NCBI RefSeq assembly: GCF_000282355.1
Contig: NZ_AKJL01000268.1
Location: 1-50,434 of the forward strand
Origin: Pseudomonas sp. GM49
GTDB lineage: Bacteria; Pseudomonadota; Gammaproteobacteria; Pseudomonadales; Pseudomonadaceae
Direction: 5' to 3'
DNA: 50,434 bases
Under the pieces are notes generated by a model, which did no database searches, had not been told where the DNA came from, and saw nothing but the letters and a program-made list of their open reading frames with translations. Shown here piece by piece: positions 16,254 to 25,327 of the stretch; the first letter of the stretch is position 1; each line of letters starts with the position of its first letter. Both the position numbers and the translations under genes were made by a program.

Positions 16254-17117
16254 ATGATTAACCTGCATGACATTCGGTACATACGGCTTGGCACCGCGAA
16301 TCTGGACGAGGCACGTCGCTACGCCACACAGGTTCTCGGCTTGCAGATCGCAAGAGAAGCCAATGGAGCGGTGTACTTCCGATCGGACAGCCGAGACCAT
16401 ACGCTCTGCTATTACGAGGGCGATCCGCAAGAAACCACAACAGCGTTCGAAGTCAGAACAGCGCAGGACCTGGAAGACGCAGCGGTCTTGCTGGAGCGTA
16501 ATGAATTCAACGTACAGCATGGCTCTCGTGCAGACGCTGAAGTGCGCTATGTCGACGACTTCATTCGCTTCAAAGATCCCAGCGGCAATAACATCGAGCT
16601 GGTCTTGCGTCCCCAGGCAAGCGGGCGACGCTATTTCCCTAGTCGCGATGCCGGCATCACCGGTTTCAGCCACATTGGCTTGCGCACCATGAATGCCCGG
16701 CGTGATGAACTGTTCTGGACTCAGCTGGCAAACGCCAGGGTTAGTGACCGAATTGGCGAGGCGCCACTGCTGCGTATCGACGAGATCCATCACAAGATCG
16801 CCTTGTTCCCTTCGTCCCATCCCGGCGTGCAACACATCAACCATCAGGTGGAGTCCGTCGATGACTTGATGCGTGCCTATTACTTCCTGGTTGAGCGGGG
16901 CATACGCATCCTCTTTGGTCCGGGCCGCCACCCCACCTCGGGCGCGATGTTCCTCTATTTCGAGGGACCTGACGGCATGACATACGAATACTCGACAGGG
17001 GTCAGCCTGATCTCTCCAGAAAATGATGCAACCCACCAACCTCGGCAGTTTCCGGCGGAGGGTGCGGGATTCTGCGCGTGGGGTGCGAAGCCAGACATTC
17101 CGGAGTTCAAATCGTGA
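16254..17117 (+). CDS. Type I extradiol dioxygenase-like VOC protein (second copy)
   Basis: From the ATG at 16254 (AAGAGG upstream) the protein is 287 residues with two VOC domains. Likely metal ligands are H140 in GFSHIGL, H194 or H197 in VQHINHQVES and E245 in TYEYSTG. FGPGRHPTSG (H226) matches the conserved active-site loop of BphC-like enzymes. It differs strongly from the VOC enzyme at 11342, so the cluster encodes two distinct ring-cleaving candidates. It is followed by the class II aldolase-fold gene with a 4-bp GTGA overlap. Given the dmpC-G genes downstream, it is the best candidate for the meta-cleavage step that feeds them. Confidence 0.8.
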   Translation: MINLHDIRYIRLGTANLDEARRYATQVLGLQIAREANGAVYFRSDSRDHTLCYYEGDPQETTTAFEVRTAQDLEDAAVLLERNEFNVQHGSRADAEVRYVDDFIRFKDPSGNNIELVLRPQASGRRYFPSRDAGITGFSHIGLRTMNARRDELFWTQLANARVSDRIGEAPLLRIDEIHHKIALFPSSHPGVQHINHQVESVDDLMRAYYFLVERGIRILFGPGRHPTSGAMFLYFEGPDGMTYEYSTGVSLISPENDATHQPRQFPAEGAGFCAWGAKPDIPEFKS

Positions 17118-17818
17118 GTCACTTTCCAACTCCCGGCCGAGATCAGCAATCGCAAGTGCGCTTGGCTGCGCGGGCTTTGGCCCGCGCTGGTTTAGTGCAT
17201 GCCTACGGGCACTGCAGCTTGCGACTTGATGAAGAGCACTTTTTGGTTTGCGCCGCGCGACCGATGGGTTTGATCCGTATTGGTGAGCCAGGAATTGTGG
17301 TGCCAATCAAAGGTGAATTGCCCGACGGTGTGCTGGGTGAAGTCCGTATTCACCAGCAAATATACCGTCGACGCCCGGACGTCCATGCAGTGATCCGAAG
17401 CATGCCTGCCCAGGTCATGACCCTGTCCTGTGCGAGGCTCACACCTCAATCGCGTCATGGAATGGGTAGTTACTTCCAGGCGCCAATCCCGCTGTGGGAC
17501 GACCCGCAGCTGCTGCGCAGCGACGACCAAGCCAGCGCCCTGGCCAATCAATTAGGGCAGGGGAATGCCCTGGTCATGCGTGGCAATGGTGCCATCGTCG
17601 TCGGCGCGTCACTGGTCGAAGCGTTGACGCTGACCTGGTACCTGGAAGACGCCGCACGGATTGAATTGCAACTGCACAGCGCGGGTCTTGCAATCCAAGG
17701 ACCGGTACTCGACGCACAGGCCTGCGCGCAAAGGGCTGTCACCAGCGGCCGAATTTACGAACGCATGTGGGAATACCTGACAGCGGGCGACCCCGAAGCC
17801 AGCGTTCAAACACTCTAA
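17114..17818 (+). CDS. Class II aldolase/adducin-fold protein, probable decarboxylase-like
   Basis: From the GTG at 17114, which overlaps the upstream stop, the product is 234 residues. The fold is recognisable in RAGLVHAYGHCSLRLD, DVHAVIRSMPAQV and ALVMRGNGAIVVG. The zinc-binding His-x-His normally found in the middle segment is replaced by Arg-Ser-Met, and the third His in the RGHG-type motif is Asn (RGNG). Some aromatic decarboxylases belong to this fold with altered metal sites, so it may decarboxylate a carboxylated catechol or a ring-cleavage product. Classical aldolase activity looks unlikely. It is coupled between an extradiol enzyme and dmpC. Confidence 0.75.
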   Translation: MSHFPTPGRDQQSQVRLAARALARAGLVHAYGHCSLRLDEEHFLVCAARPMGLIRIGEPGIVVPIKGELPDGVLGEVRIHQQIYRRRPDVHAVIRSMPAQVMTLSCARLTPQSRHGMGSYFQAPIPLWDDPQLLRSDDQASALANQLGQGNALVMRGNGAIVVGASLVEALTLTWYLEDAARIELQLHSAGLAIQGPVLDAQACAQRAVTSGRIYERMWEYLTAGDPEASVQTL

Positions 17819-17836
17819 AACAAGAAGGAACACTGT

Positions 17837-19297
17837 ATGCCTGCGAAAGAATTCCGCCATTTTATCAATGGTGAATGGGTGAGTAGCGCCCGTACGTTCG
17901 AGAACCGAAACCCGGCCGACAACAGCCTGATCGGCTTGGTACATGAAGCCGGCAAGGCTGAGGTCGACGCCGCCGTGCGAGCTGCGCGCGATGCGTTGAA
18001 AGGCCCCTGGGGCAGCATGACCGTTGCCCAGAGAACGGCCCTGTTGCACAAGGTGGCGGATGGCATCGAACGTCGCCATGAAGAGTTTGTAGCCGCCGAA
18101 GTGGCCGATACGGGTAAACCACGCGCGCTCGCCGGACATCTGGACATTCCCCGTGGTGCGGCCAACTTCAAGGTGTTCGCCGACCTGATCAAGAATGTGC
18201 CGACTGAAAGCTTCGTGATGGACACCCCTGACGGTGGCAAGGCGGTGAACTACAGCGTGCGAGCACCACGAGGCGTCATCGCTGTTGTTTGTCCCTGGAA
18301 TCTGCCGCTGTTGCTGATGACCTGGAAGGTTGGGCCGGCCCTGGCCTGTGGCAATACTGTGGTGGTCAAACCCTCGGAAGAGACCCCGGCCACTGCCACG
18401 CTGCTCGCCGAAGTCATGAATGAAGCCGGCGTGCCACCGGGTGTATACAACGTAGTGCATGGTTTCGGCGGTGACTCGGCCGGTGCCTTCCTTACTGCTC
18501 ACCCAGAAGTCAATGGCGTCACCTTCACCGGTGAAACCGGCACGGGCGAGATCATCATGAAGGCCGCAGCCAAGGGTATCCGCCCGGTATCGCTGGAACT
18601 GGGCGGCAAGAACGCAGGCATCGTTTTTGCCGATGCGGACCTGGAAAAAGCCGTCAAAGGTTTGGGGCGCGCCGTGTTCGAGAACAGTGGCCAGGTCTGC
18701 CTGGGGACCGAGCGCATCTACGTGCAACGTCCACTGTTCGAGCGTTTTGTCGCTGCGTTCAAAGCCCACGCCGAAGGCATCAAAGTGGGTGACCCGAACC
18801 AGCACGACAGCACCATGGGACCGGTGATCTCACTCGGTCACCGTGAAAAAATTCTCTCTTATTGCCGTCAGGCGGTCGCCGACGGTGCCACGGTGGTCCA
18901 TGGCGGTGGCATCGCCCAAGTACCGGAGCACTTGGCCGAGGGGGCTTGGTTCGAGCCGACGATCTGGACCGGCCTTTCGGAAACGTCGGCCGTGGTGCGT
19001 GAGGAAATTTTCGGCCCGGTTTGCCACATCGCCCCCTTTGATACCGAAGAAGAAGTCGTCCACCTGGCTAACGACACACCCTATGGTCTGGCTGCCAGCG
19101 TGTGGACTAGCAACCTGCAGGTCGCCCATCGTCTGGGCAGCGCATTGGACGTGGGTGTTTGCTGGATCAACTCATGGTTCCTGCGCGACCTGCGTACCGC
19201 TTTCGGCGGTGCCAAGCAGTCGGGTATCGGCCGTGAGGGGGGCGTGCATTCGCTTGAATTCTACACCGAGCTGCGCAACGTCTGCGTGCGGCTGTAA
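17837..19297 (+). CDS. dmpC: 2-hydroxymuconic semialdehyde dehydrogenase
   Basis: The 486-residue NAD-dependent aldehyde dehydrogenase has the catalytic residues N155 (CPWNLP), E254 (LELGGKN) and C288 (GQVCLG). The C-terminal RTAFGGAKQSGIGREGG and EFYTELRNVCV are typical of XylG/DmpC-type enzymes, which oxidise 2-hydroxymuconic semialdehyde to 4-oxalocrotonate. AAGGAA precedes the ATG. It opens a tightly spaced lower-pathway block (dmpC-E-H-I-F-G). Close relatives act on 2-aminomuconic semialdehyde (AmnC/NbaE), so the exact substrate depends on the upstream ring-cleaving enzyme. Confidence 0.9.
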   Translation: MPAKEFRHFINGEWVSSARTFENRNPADNSLIGLVHEAGKAEVDAAVRAARDALKGPWGSMTVAQRTALLHKVADGIERRHEEFVAAEVADTGKPRALAGHLDIPRGAANFKVFADLIKNVPTESFVMDTPDGGKAVNYSVRAPRGVIAVVCPWNLPLLLMTWKVGPALACGNTVVVKPSEETPATATLLAEVMNEAGVPPGVYNVVHGFGGDSAGAFLTAHPEVNGVTFTGETGTGEIIMKAAAKGIRPVSLELGGKNAGIVFADADLEKAVKGLGRAVFENSGQVCLGTERIYVQRPLFERFVAAFKAHAEGIKVGDPNQHDSTMGPVISLGHREKILSYCRQAVADGATVVHGGGIAQVPEHLAEGAWFEPTIWTGLSETSAVVREEIFGPVCHIAPFDTEEEVVHLANDTPYGLAASVWTSNLQVAHRLGSALDVGVCWINSWFLRDLRTAFGGAKQSGIGREGGVHSLEFYTELRNVCVRL

Positions 19298-19307
19298 GGA
19301 GCCATTC

Positions 19308-20090
19308 ATGAATAAACAAGAGATCCACGTACTCGGCCAGCAACTACACCAGGCCCTCAGCAACGGCCAGGCTCTGGCGCCGCTGACCGACACCTACCCG
19401 GACATGACCCTGGAACAGGCTTATGAGGTACAGCTGTCAATGATCCAGCGACGCCTTGACGACGGCCAGCGGGTCATTGGAAAAAAGATCGGCGTCACGA
19501 GCAAAGTGGTCATGGACATGCTCGGCGTCGATCAACCGGACTTCGGTCATCTGCTCTCGGACATGCTCTATGCCGACGGCGCCGCCATCGCCATCGACGG
19601 TTTGATCGCACCCAAAGCCGAAGGCGAAATCGCGTTCGTGCTCAAGGAAGACCTGCATGGCCCCGGTATCACCGTGGCTGATGTTTTACGGGCTACTGAC
19701 TATGTGATGCCGTGCTTCGAGATCGTCGATTCGCGCATCCGTGACTGGAAGATCCGCATCCAGGACACCGTCGCCGACAACGCCTCCGCCGGGGCTTTCG
19801 TCCTGGGCGGGCAGGGCGTGGCCCCGCGTGACGTTGACCTGGCCTGTGTCGGCATGACCCTGGAAAAGAACGGTGAAGTGGTTGCCACTGGCGCCGGTGC
19901 TGCGGCCCTCGGTCATCCGGCGAATGCCGTGGCCTGGCTGGCTAACAAACTCGGTCAACTTGGCATTGGCCTCAACAAGGGCGAAGTCATTCTCTCCGGC
20001 TCACTCGCCGCCATGGTGCCGGTCAAGGCCGGTGATCAATTGCGCATCAGCCTGGGCGGCATCGGCTCGGCCTCCGTTCGTTTCGTTTGA
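19308..20090 (+). CDS. dmpE: 2-oxopent-4-enoate (2-hydroxypentadienoate) hydratase
   Basis: The 260-residue product begins MNKQEIHVLGQQLHQA, preceded by AAGGAG. It has GKKIGVTSKVVMDMLGV, then PKAEGEIAFVL with the acidic metal-binding pair, and NGEVVATGAGAAALGHP, all typical of DmpE/XylJ/MhpD. It adds water to 2-oxopent-4-enoate, giving 4-hydroxy-2-oxovalerate. It is a clear homologue of the adjacent 4-oxalocrotonate decarboxylase, with which it forms a complex in known pathways. The gap to dmpC is 10 bp. Confidence 0.92.
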   Translation: MNKQEIHVLGQQLHQALSNGQALAPLTDTYPDMTLEQAYEVQLSMIQRRLDDGQRVIGKKIGVTSKVVMDMLGVDQPDFGHLLSDMLYADGAAIAIDGLIAPKAEGEIAFVLKEDLHGPGITVADVLRATDYVMPCFEIVDSRIRDWKIRIQDTVADNASAGAFVLGGQGVAPRDVDLACVGMTLEKNGEVVATGAGAAALGHPANAVAWLANKLGQLGIGLNKGEVILSGSLAAMVPVKAGDQLRISLGGIGSASVRFV

Positions 20091-20101
20091 AGGAAACCCT
20101 T

Positions 20102-20905
20102 ATGAATCTCTCTGCAGCAACTATCGCCCAACTGGCCGAACACCTGGAAAACGCCGAACTCAATCGTGAGGCGGTGGCCAAAATCACCGACGCCCATCCG
20201 GACATGGACTGGGAAGACGCCTACGCCATTCAGGACACCATTCGCCAGCGCAAAGAGTCACGCGGTGTACGTATCGCTGGCTTGAAAATGGGCCTGACCT
20301 CTTTCGCGAAGATGAAGCAAATGGGGGTCACTGACCCGATCCACGGCTTCCTTACGGACTACGGTTCTTGCCTGGACGGCGCGGCTATCGATGTTGATGG
20401 GTTGATCCATCCCAAGGTCGAAGCCGAGATCGCCTTTGTCCTCAAGCATCCGCTCAAGGGACCGGGCGTGCATGTTGGCGATGTATTGGCGGCCACCGAT
20501 TTTATTTTGCCGGCAGTCGAAGTGATCGACTCGCGCTACGAGAACTTCCGCTTCGATCTCAAGAGCGTCATTGCCGACAACACGTCTTCGGCACGTTTTG
20601 TCACCGGCGGACAAATGAGCGGCGTGCAGGGCATTGACCTTAAATGCCTGGGTGTGGTGCTGGAGAAGAACGGCGAAGTGGTCGCCACCGGTGCCGGCGC
20701 CGCGGTGCTCGGGCACCCGGCGCAGAGCGTCGCCATGCTGGCCAACATGCTCGGTGCCAAGGGGCGTGAACTGCCGGCGGGCTGCTTCATCATGACCGGT
20801 GGCATCACCGAGGCCATTGCTGTTGCTGCCGGGGACAACATCACCGTCCGCTACCAGCATTTGGGTAGTGTCTCCATGCGCTTCACTTCATCCAGCCAGC
20901 GTTGA
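20102..20905 (+). CDS. dmpH: 4-oxalocrotonate decarboxylase
   Basis: The 267-residue product shares the hydratase/decarboxylase fold: GVRIAGLKMGLTSFAKM, then PKVEAEIAFVLKHPL and NGEVVATGAGAAVLGHP. The LKMG variant and neighbouring DWEDAYAIQ fit DmpH/XylI rather than DmpE. It decarboxylates 2-oxohex-3-enedioate to 2-hydroxypentadienoate using Mg. The chosen ATG is preceded by GAAGGAAA; a TTG at 20087 is less likely. It follows dmpE after 11 bp, and the tautomerase that supplies its substrate comes next. Confidence 0.92.
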   Translation: MNLSAATIAQLAEHLENAELNREAVAKITDAHPDMDWEDAYAIQDTIRQRKESRGVRIAGLKMGLTSFAKMKQMGVTDPIHGFLTDYGSCLDGAAIDVDGLIHPKVEAEIAFVLKHPLKGPGVHVGDVLAATDFILPAVEVIDSRYENFRFDLKSVIADNTSSARFVTGGQMSGVQGIDLKCLGVVLEKNGEVVATGAGAAVLGHPAQSVAMLANMLGAKGRELPAGCFIMTGGITEAIAVAAGDNITVRYQHLGSVSMRFTSSSQR

Positions 20906-20921
20906 TCCGGAGATACCGACC

Positions 20922-21122
20922 ATGCCTATCGCCATGATCCACCTCGCCGAGGGCCGCAGTGAAGAGATGAAGCATGCACTGTTGGTCAATGTCACCCAGG
21001 CCATCGCACAAAGCCTGGATGTGCCAGTAGAAAACGTTCGCGTGCTGCTTCAAGAGATTCCCGAAACCCAGTGGGCCGCGGGTGGCAAGACCCTTGCCGA
21101 ACGCCGGCGCGGTAACGCCTGA
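20922..21122 (+). CDS. dmpI: 4-oxalocrotonate tautomerase
   Basis: The 66-residue product starts ATG-CCT, exposing the catalytic Pro1 after Met removal (PIAMIHLAEGRS). Arg11 and Arg39, the substrate-binding residues of 4-OT, are present in EGRS and NVRVL. Position 50 is Trp (QWAAGG) where TOL 4-OT has Phe. It ketonises 2-hydroxymuconate to 2-oxohex-3-enedioate for the decarboxylase upstream. GGAG precedes the start. Confidence 0.93.
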   Translation: MPIAMIHLAEGRSEEMKHALLVNVTQAIAQSLDVPVENVRVLLQEIPETQWAAGGKTLAERRRGNA

Positions 21123-21158
21123 TCCCCAGGCTGTGTGCAACGACAGGACACAATAACA

Positions 21159-22097
21159 ATGAGCAATCCAATCAGCGTCGCCATCATCGGCTCGGGCAAC
21201 ATCGGCACTGACCTGATGATCAAGATACTGCGTCACGGCAAGCACCTGAAAATGGCCGTCATGGTCGGTATCGACCCGGCCTCCGACGGTTTGGCCCGCG
21301 CCCAACGCATGGGCGTTGCGGTGACCCATGAAGGCGTCGAAGGCCTGACCCGCATGGACGAATTCAAAGACATCGATGTCGTCTTCGATGCGACCTCGGC
21401 CGGTGCCCACGTGAAGAACGACGCCTTCCTGCGCTCGATCAAACCCGGCATCCGTCTGATCGACCTGACGCCTGCAGCCATCGGCCCGTATTGCGTGCCA
21501 GTGGTCAATCTGGAACAGAATCTCGGTCAACTCAACGTCAACATGGTCACCTGCGGTGGTCAGGCGACCATTCCGATGGTCGCGGCGGTATCGCGAGTGG
21601 CCAAGGTGCATTACGCCGAAATCGTCGCCTCGATTGCCAGTAAATCCGCCGGCCCCGGCACCCGCGCCAACATCGACGAGTTCACCGAAACCACCTCCAA
21701 GGCCATCGAAGTGATTGGCGGCGCGGCCAAGGGCAAGGCGATCATCGTGATGAACCCGGCCGAACCGCCTCTAATGATGCGCGACACCGTGTTCGTATTG
21801 TCCGAAGCGGCGGACAAGGCACTGGTCGAGGCCTCGATCGTCGAGATGGCGGCCGCCGTGCAAGCCTATGTGCCGGGCTATCGCTTGAAGCAGAAAGTCC
21901 AGTTCGACGTGATCCCCGAGGATGCACCGCTGAACATTCCCGGTCTCGGAAAATTCTCCGGGCTCAAGACCTCAGTGTTCCTCGAAGTCGAAGGCGCCGC
22001 CCACTACCTGCCAGCCTATGCCGGCAACCTCGACATCATGACTTCCGCTGCCTTGGCCACCGCCGAGCGCATGGCGCATTCGATGCTCAACGCCTGA
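21159..22097 (+). CDS. dmpF: Acetaldehyde dehydrogenase (acylating)
   Basis: The 312-residue length equals DmpF. The N-terminal Rossmann motif is [11 protein letters not shown], and the catalytic cysteine C132 lies in MVTCGGQAT. It converts acetaldehyde channelled from the aldolase DmpG to acetyl-CoA with NAD and CoA. The ATG at 21159 follows AGGA; an earlier in-frame start at 21135 lacks support. It is followed by dmpG after 10 bp, the usual order for this channelling pair. Confidence 0.95.
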   Translation: MSNPISVAIIGSGNIGTDLMIKILRHGKHLKMAVMVGIDPASDGLARAQRMGVAVTHEGVEGLTRMDEFKDIDVVFDATSAGAHVKNDAFLRSIKPGIRLIDLTPAAIGPYCVPVVNLEQNLGQLNVNMVTCGGQATIPMVAAVSRVAKVHYAEIVASIASKSAGPGTRANIDEFTETTSKAIEVIGGAAKGKAIIVMNPAEPPLMMRDTVFVLSEAADKALVEASIVEMAAAVQAYVPGYRLKQKVQFDVIPEDAPLNIPGLGKFSGLKTSVFLEVEGAAHYLPAYAGNLDIMTSAALATAERMAHSMLNA

Positions 22098-22107
22098 GGA
22101 GACCGAC

Positions 22108-23127
22108 ATGACTTTCAATCCCGGCAAAAAGATCTACATCTCCGACGTAACCCTGCGCGACGGCAGCCACGCGATTCGTCACCAGTATTCGATCCAAAAC
22201 GTGCAGGACATCGCCCGCGCCTTGGACAAAGCCAAGGTCGATTCGATCGAAGTGGCGCACGGTGATGGCCTGCAAGGGTCGAGCTTCAACTACGGCTTCG
22301 CGGCGCACACCGACCTGGAATGGATCGAAGCCGCCGCCGACGTGATCAGCCACGCAAAGATCACTACCTTGTTGTTGCCTGGCATCGGTACCGTGCATGA
22401 CCTGAAAGCAGCCTACAACGCCGGTGCCCGGGTGGTGCGCATCGCCACTCATTGCACCGAGGCCGATGTGTCAAAACAGCACATCGAATACGCCCGCGAG
22501 CTGGGCATGGACACCGTCGGTTTCCTGATGATGAGCCATATGATTCCGGCCGAACAGTTGGCCGCCCAAGCCAAGTTGATGGAGAGCTACGGCGCGACCT
22601 GCGTGTACATGGCCGACTCCGGTGGGGCGATGAACATGCAGGACATCCGCGAGCGTTTCCGTGCGTTCAAGGCGGTGCTCAAGCCGGAAACCGAAACCGG
22701 CATGCACGCCCATCACAACCTGAGCCTGGGGGTTGCCAACTCCATCGTCGCGGTGGAAGAAGGTTGTGACCGCGTTGACGCCAGCCTGGCTGGCATGGGG
22801 GCGGGGGCGGGCAACGCGCCATTGGAGGTGTTCATCGCCGCCGCCGAACGACTGGGCTGGAATCATGGCACCGACCTCTACACCTTGATGGATGCCGCTG
22901 ATGACATCATCCGTCCGCTTCAGGACCGTCCGGTGCGGGTAGATCGCGAGACGCTGGCGCTGGGTTATGCAGGCGTTTACTCCAGCTTCCTGCGTCATGC
23001 TGAAGCGGCGGCCCAGCGCTACGGGTTGCGTACCATCGACATCCTGGTCGAATTGGGGCGGCGAAAAATGGTCGGTGGGCAAGAGGACATGATCGTTGAT
23101 GTGGCACTGGACCTGACACGACGTTGA
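22108..23127 (+). CDS. dmpG: 4-hydroxy-2-oxovalerate aldolase
   Basis: The 339-residue product has the DRE-TIM motif [11 protein letters not shown] with R17, D18 and H21. The Mn ligands H200 and H202 lie in GMHAHHNL. It splits 4-hydroxy-2-oxovalerate to pyruvate and acetaldehyde and passes the latter to DmpF. GAGGAG precedes the ATG. It is the last gene of the lower-pathway block. A broken copy of its 3' half lies at 43238-43570, and the DNA directly after its stop is homologous to DNA at 44653. Confidence 0.95.
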   Translation: MTFNPGKKIYISDVTLRDGSHAIRHQYSIQNVQDIARALDKAKVDSIEVAHGDGLQGSSFNYGFAAHTDLEWIEAAADVISHAKITTLLLPGIGTVHDLKAAYNAGARVVRIATHCTEADVSKQHIEYARELGMDTVGFLMMSHMIPAEQLAAQAKLMESYGATCVYMADSGGAMNMQDIRERFRAFKAVLKPETETGMHAHHNLSLGVANSIVAVEEGCDRVDASLAGMGAGAGNAPLEVFIAAAERLGWNHGTDLYTLMDAADDIIRPLQDRPVRVDRETLALGYAGVYSSFLRHAEAAAQRYGLRTIDILVELGRRKMVGGQEDMIVDVALDLTRR

Positions 23128-23168
23128 GTTATCCACGCGTCCGTATAACACTCCAGAATTCCAGTTTT

Positions 23169-23216
23169 ACTGCACTTGCCGCTCGAAGCCCACGTCGCTT
23201 TGCTGGCAAGTGCAGT
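23169..23216. repeat. 12-bp inverted repeat after dmpG / before the truncated LysR gene
   Basis: ACTGCACTTGCC (23169-23180) is perfectly inverted as GGCAAGTGCAGT (23205-23216), followed by GTTTTGGTTT. The same structure occurs at 44694-44741, ahead of the intact LysR copy, with one change tolerable as a G-T pair. It could terminate the upstream operon or be a LysR operator or leader. Confidence 0.6.
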
Positions 23217-23250
23217 GTTTTGGTTTCTGAATATCAGTCAGGGCGCTGTG

Positions 23251-23643
23251 ATGAAAGATCTAAATCTGCTCTATATCTTTGAGGCGTTGTGGCGAGACCA
23301 CTCCGCTTCAATTGCGGCGCAGAATCCGGGTGTTACGCAGGCAGCCGTCAGCGGGTCGCTCAAGCGGTTACGAAACGACTATGGTGACAGGTTGTTTACG
23401 CTGGTAGGTCGCCGAATGGAACCGACACCGTTTTGTGTCCATATCGCGCCGCGACTGTTGGCCTCCCATGCGATGGTCAGGGAGGCTGGAAGCCAAATGC
23501 CGGTGTTTGATCCGAAAAGTTGTAAAAAGGCATTTACCATCAGAATGCGCGACGTTGGCGAAGTCGTTTGGTTGCCCGCCACCGTAAGCGAATTGTCCAA
23601 GGTTGCACCTCAAGCACGTTTACATGATTTTAGAGGAGAGTGA
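23251..23643 (+). pseudogene. LysR-type regulator, 3'-truncated duplicate
   Basis: The frame opens MKDLNLLYIFEALWRD and carries the winged HTH (VTQAAVSGSLKRLR), then stops after APQARLHDFRGE, about 130 residues, where LysR proteins need about 300. Positions 23128-23618 align without gaps to 44653-45143 of the intact gene. The effector domain is lost at about 23618, immediately before the acetolactate-synthase-like gene. It may still make a DNA-binding fragment, but it is most likely a relic of duplication and deletion. Confidence 0.85.
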
Positions 23644-23644
23644 A

Positions 23645-25288
23645 ATGCTCAAGGCTTCAGACGTCGTAGTGCAGTGCCTCGAGAATGAGGGCGTAGAGTT
23701 CGTGTTCGGGATTCCTGGTGAAGAGAACCTGGACTTACTTGAATCACTCAGGCGCTCCAACATCCGGCTCGTTCTCACTCGACATGAGCAATCGGCTGGT
23801 TTCATGGCGGCAACCTATGGCCGGTTGACCGGCAAAACAGGAGTCAGCTTATCGACCCTTGGCCCTGGCGCTACGAACCTGGTCACTGCTGGCGCCTATG
23901 CCTACTTGGGTGGAATGCCAATGCTCATGATTACCGGGCAGAAGCCAATCAAAAAGTCCAAGCAGGGCCGTTTCCAGATTCTTGATGTTGTTGGGATGAT
24001 GCAACCGCTGACCAAGTACACCCACCAGTTGGCGTCCGCTGACAACATTCCCTCGCGTGTGCGTGAAGCCTTCCGCCTTGCTGAGGAAGAAAAGCCCGGA
24101 GCGGTTCATCTTGAACTTCCCGAGGACATCGCCGCGGAGCAGACCGAAAGCCGACCAATTCCTCCGAGCCTGCATCGTCGCCCGCTGGCCGAGCACAAGG
24201 CCATCGAGGCCGCAGTCGAGAAATTGCAGACCGCCCGTAGCCCAATCCTGGTGATTGGTGCCGGCGCCAATCGCAAGATGACCGCCAAGGTACTCAAGCA
24301 ACTGATCGACAAGACCGGCATCCCTTTTGTCACCACTCAGATGGGCAAAGGCGTGGTAGATGAGCGTCATCCACGCTTCCTTGGCAATGCCGCACTGTCT
24401 TCCGGCGACTTCGTGCACCGTGCTGTCGAGGCGGCTGATCTGATCGTAAACATTGGCCACGACGTGATTGAGAAACCGCCATTTTTCATGGTCCGTGGCG
24501 GCACCGAAGTCATCCACATCAACTTCCGCTCCGCCGAGGTCGATCCGGTGTACTTCCCACAGGTCGAAGTGATCGGCGATATCGCCAATGCTGTTTGGCA
24601 GATCGGCGAATCCTTGAATGACACTTCACACTGGGACTTCACCCGCCTTATGACGATCCGTGAATCCAACGAGGCCCAAGTGATCGAGGGCGCGGACGAC
24701 AACCGTTTCCCGATCTACCCGCAGCGCTTTGTCGCCGACGTGCGTCGTGCCTTGCCCTCCGAAGGCATCGTGGCTCTGGATAACGGCATCTACAAAATCT
24801 GGTTCGCGCGCAACTACAAGGCACATAAACCCAACACCGTTCTGTTAGACAATGCCTTGGCAACGATGGGTGCGGGCCTGCCTTCGGCGATGGCTTCACA
24901 TTTGGTCTATCCGGATCGTCCTGTGGTAGCTGTGTGCGGTGACGGCGGCTTCATGATGAACAGCCAGGAGCTGGAAACCGCCGTACGTTTGAAGATGAAC
25001 CTGACGGTCATCATCCTACGCGATGATGGCTACGGCATGATCCGTTGGAAGCAGTCCAACATGGGGTTCACTGATTTTGGTCTGGACTACGGCAACCCGG
25101 ATTTCGTCATGTATGCGCAAAGCTATGGCGCCAAGGGCCACCGGGTGGAAAGCGCCGAAGGATTCTTGCCGCTACTGCAGCGCTGCATCAGTGAGCCGGG
25201 TGTGCACGTTATCGATTGCCCGGTGGATTATTCCGAGAACGATTTCATTCTGAACCATGAGCTTAAAAGACGTAGCGCTTTGGTTTAA
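23645..25288 (+). CDS. Acetolactate-synthase-like TPP-dependent enzyme
   Basis: The 547-residue protein has the TPP catalytic Glu48 in TRHEQSAGF, the central Rossmann domain with VIGAGANRK, and the TPP/Mg motif GDGGFMMNSQE toward the C terminus. It resembles catabolic acetolactate synthase (AlsS type), which condenses two pyruvates, and lacks a regulatory-subunit gene alongside. AGAGGAG gives a strong ribosome site for the ATG at 23645. It lies just downstream of genes producing pyruvate and acetaldehyde and upstream of an aldehyde dehydrogenase, so carboligation of pathway end products is possible. Other TPP lyases of this superfamily remain alternatives. Confidence 0.85.
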   Translation: MLKASDVVVQCLENEGVEFVFGIPGEENLDLLESLRRSNIRLVLTRHEQSAGFMAATYGRLTGKTGVSLSTLGPGATNLVTAGAYAYLGGMPMLMITGQKPIKKSKQGRFQILDVVGMMQPLTKYTHQLASADNIPSRVREAFRLAEEEKPGAVHLELPEDIAAEQTESRPIPPSLHRRPLAEHKAIEAAVEKLQTARSPILVIGAGANRKMTAKVLKQLIDKTGIPFVTTQMGKGVVDERHPRFLGNAALSSGDFVHRAVEAADLIVNIGHDVIEKPPFFMVRGGTEVIHINFRSAEVDPVYFPQVEVIGDIANAVWQIGESLNDTSHWDFTRLMTIRESNEAQVIEGADDNRFPIYPQRFVADVRRALPSEGIVALDNGIYKIWFARNYKAHKPNTVLLDNALATMGAGLPSAMASHLVYPDRPVVAVCGDGGFMMNSQELETAVRLKMNLTVIILRDDGYGMIRWKQSNMGFTDFGLDYGNPDFVMYAQSYGAKGHRVESAEGFLPLLQRCISEPGVHVIDCPVDYSENDFILNHELKRRSALV

Positions 25289-25327
25289 GCCAACGCTCGC
25301 CAACCCCCATTCAGAAAAGGAAACGTC

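Noticed and set aside
16194..18805. Long minus-strand open frames (370 and 398 codons) opposite the VOC, aldolase and dmpC genes
   Set aside because: They lie antisense to well-supported genes, have Ser/Arg/His-rich composition and no family motif; they are GC-codon shadows.
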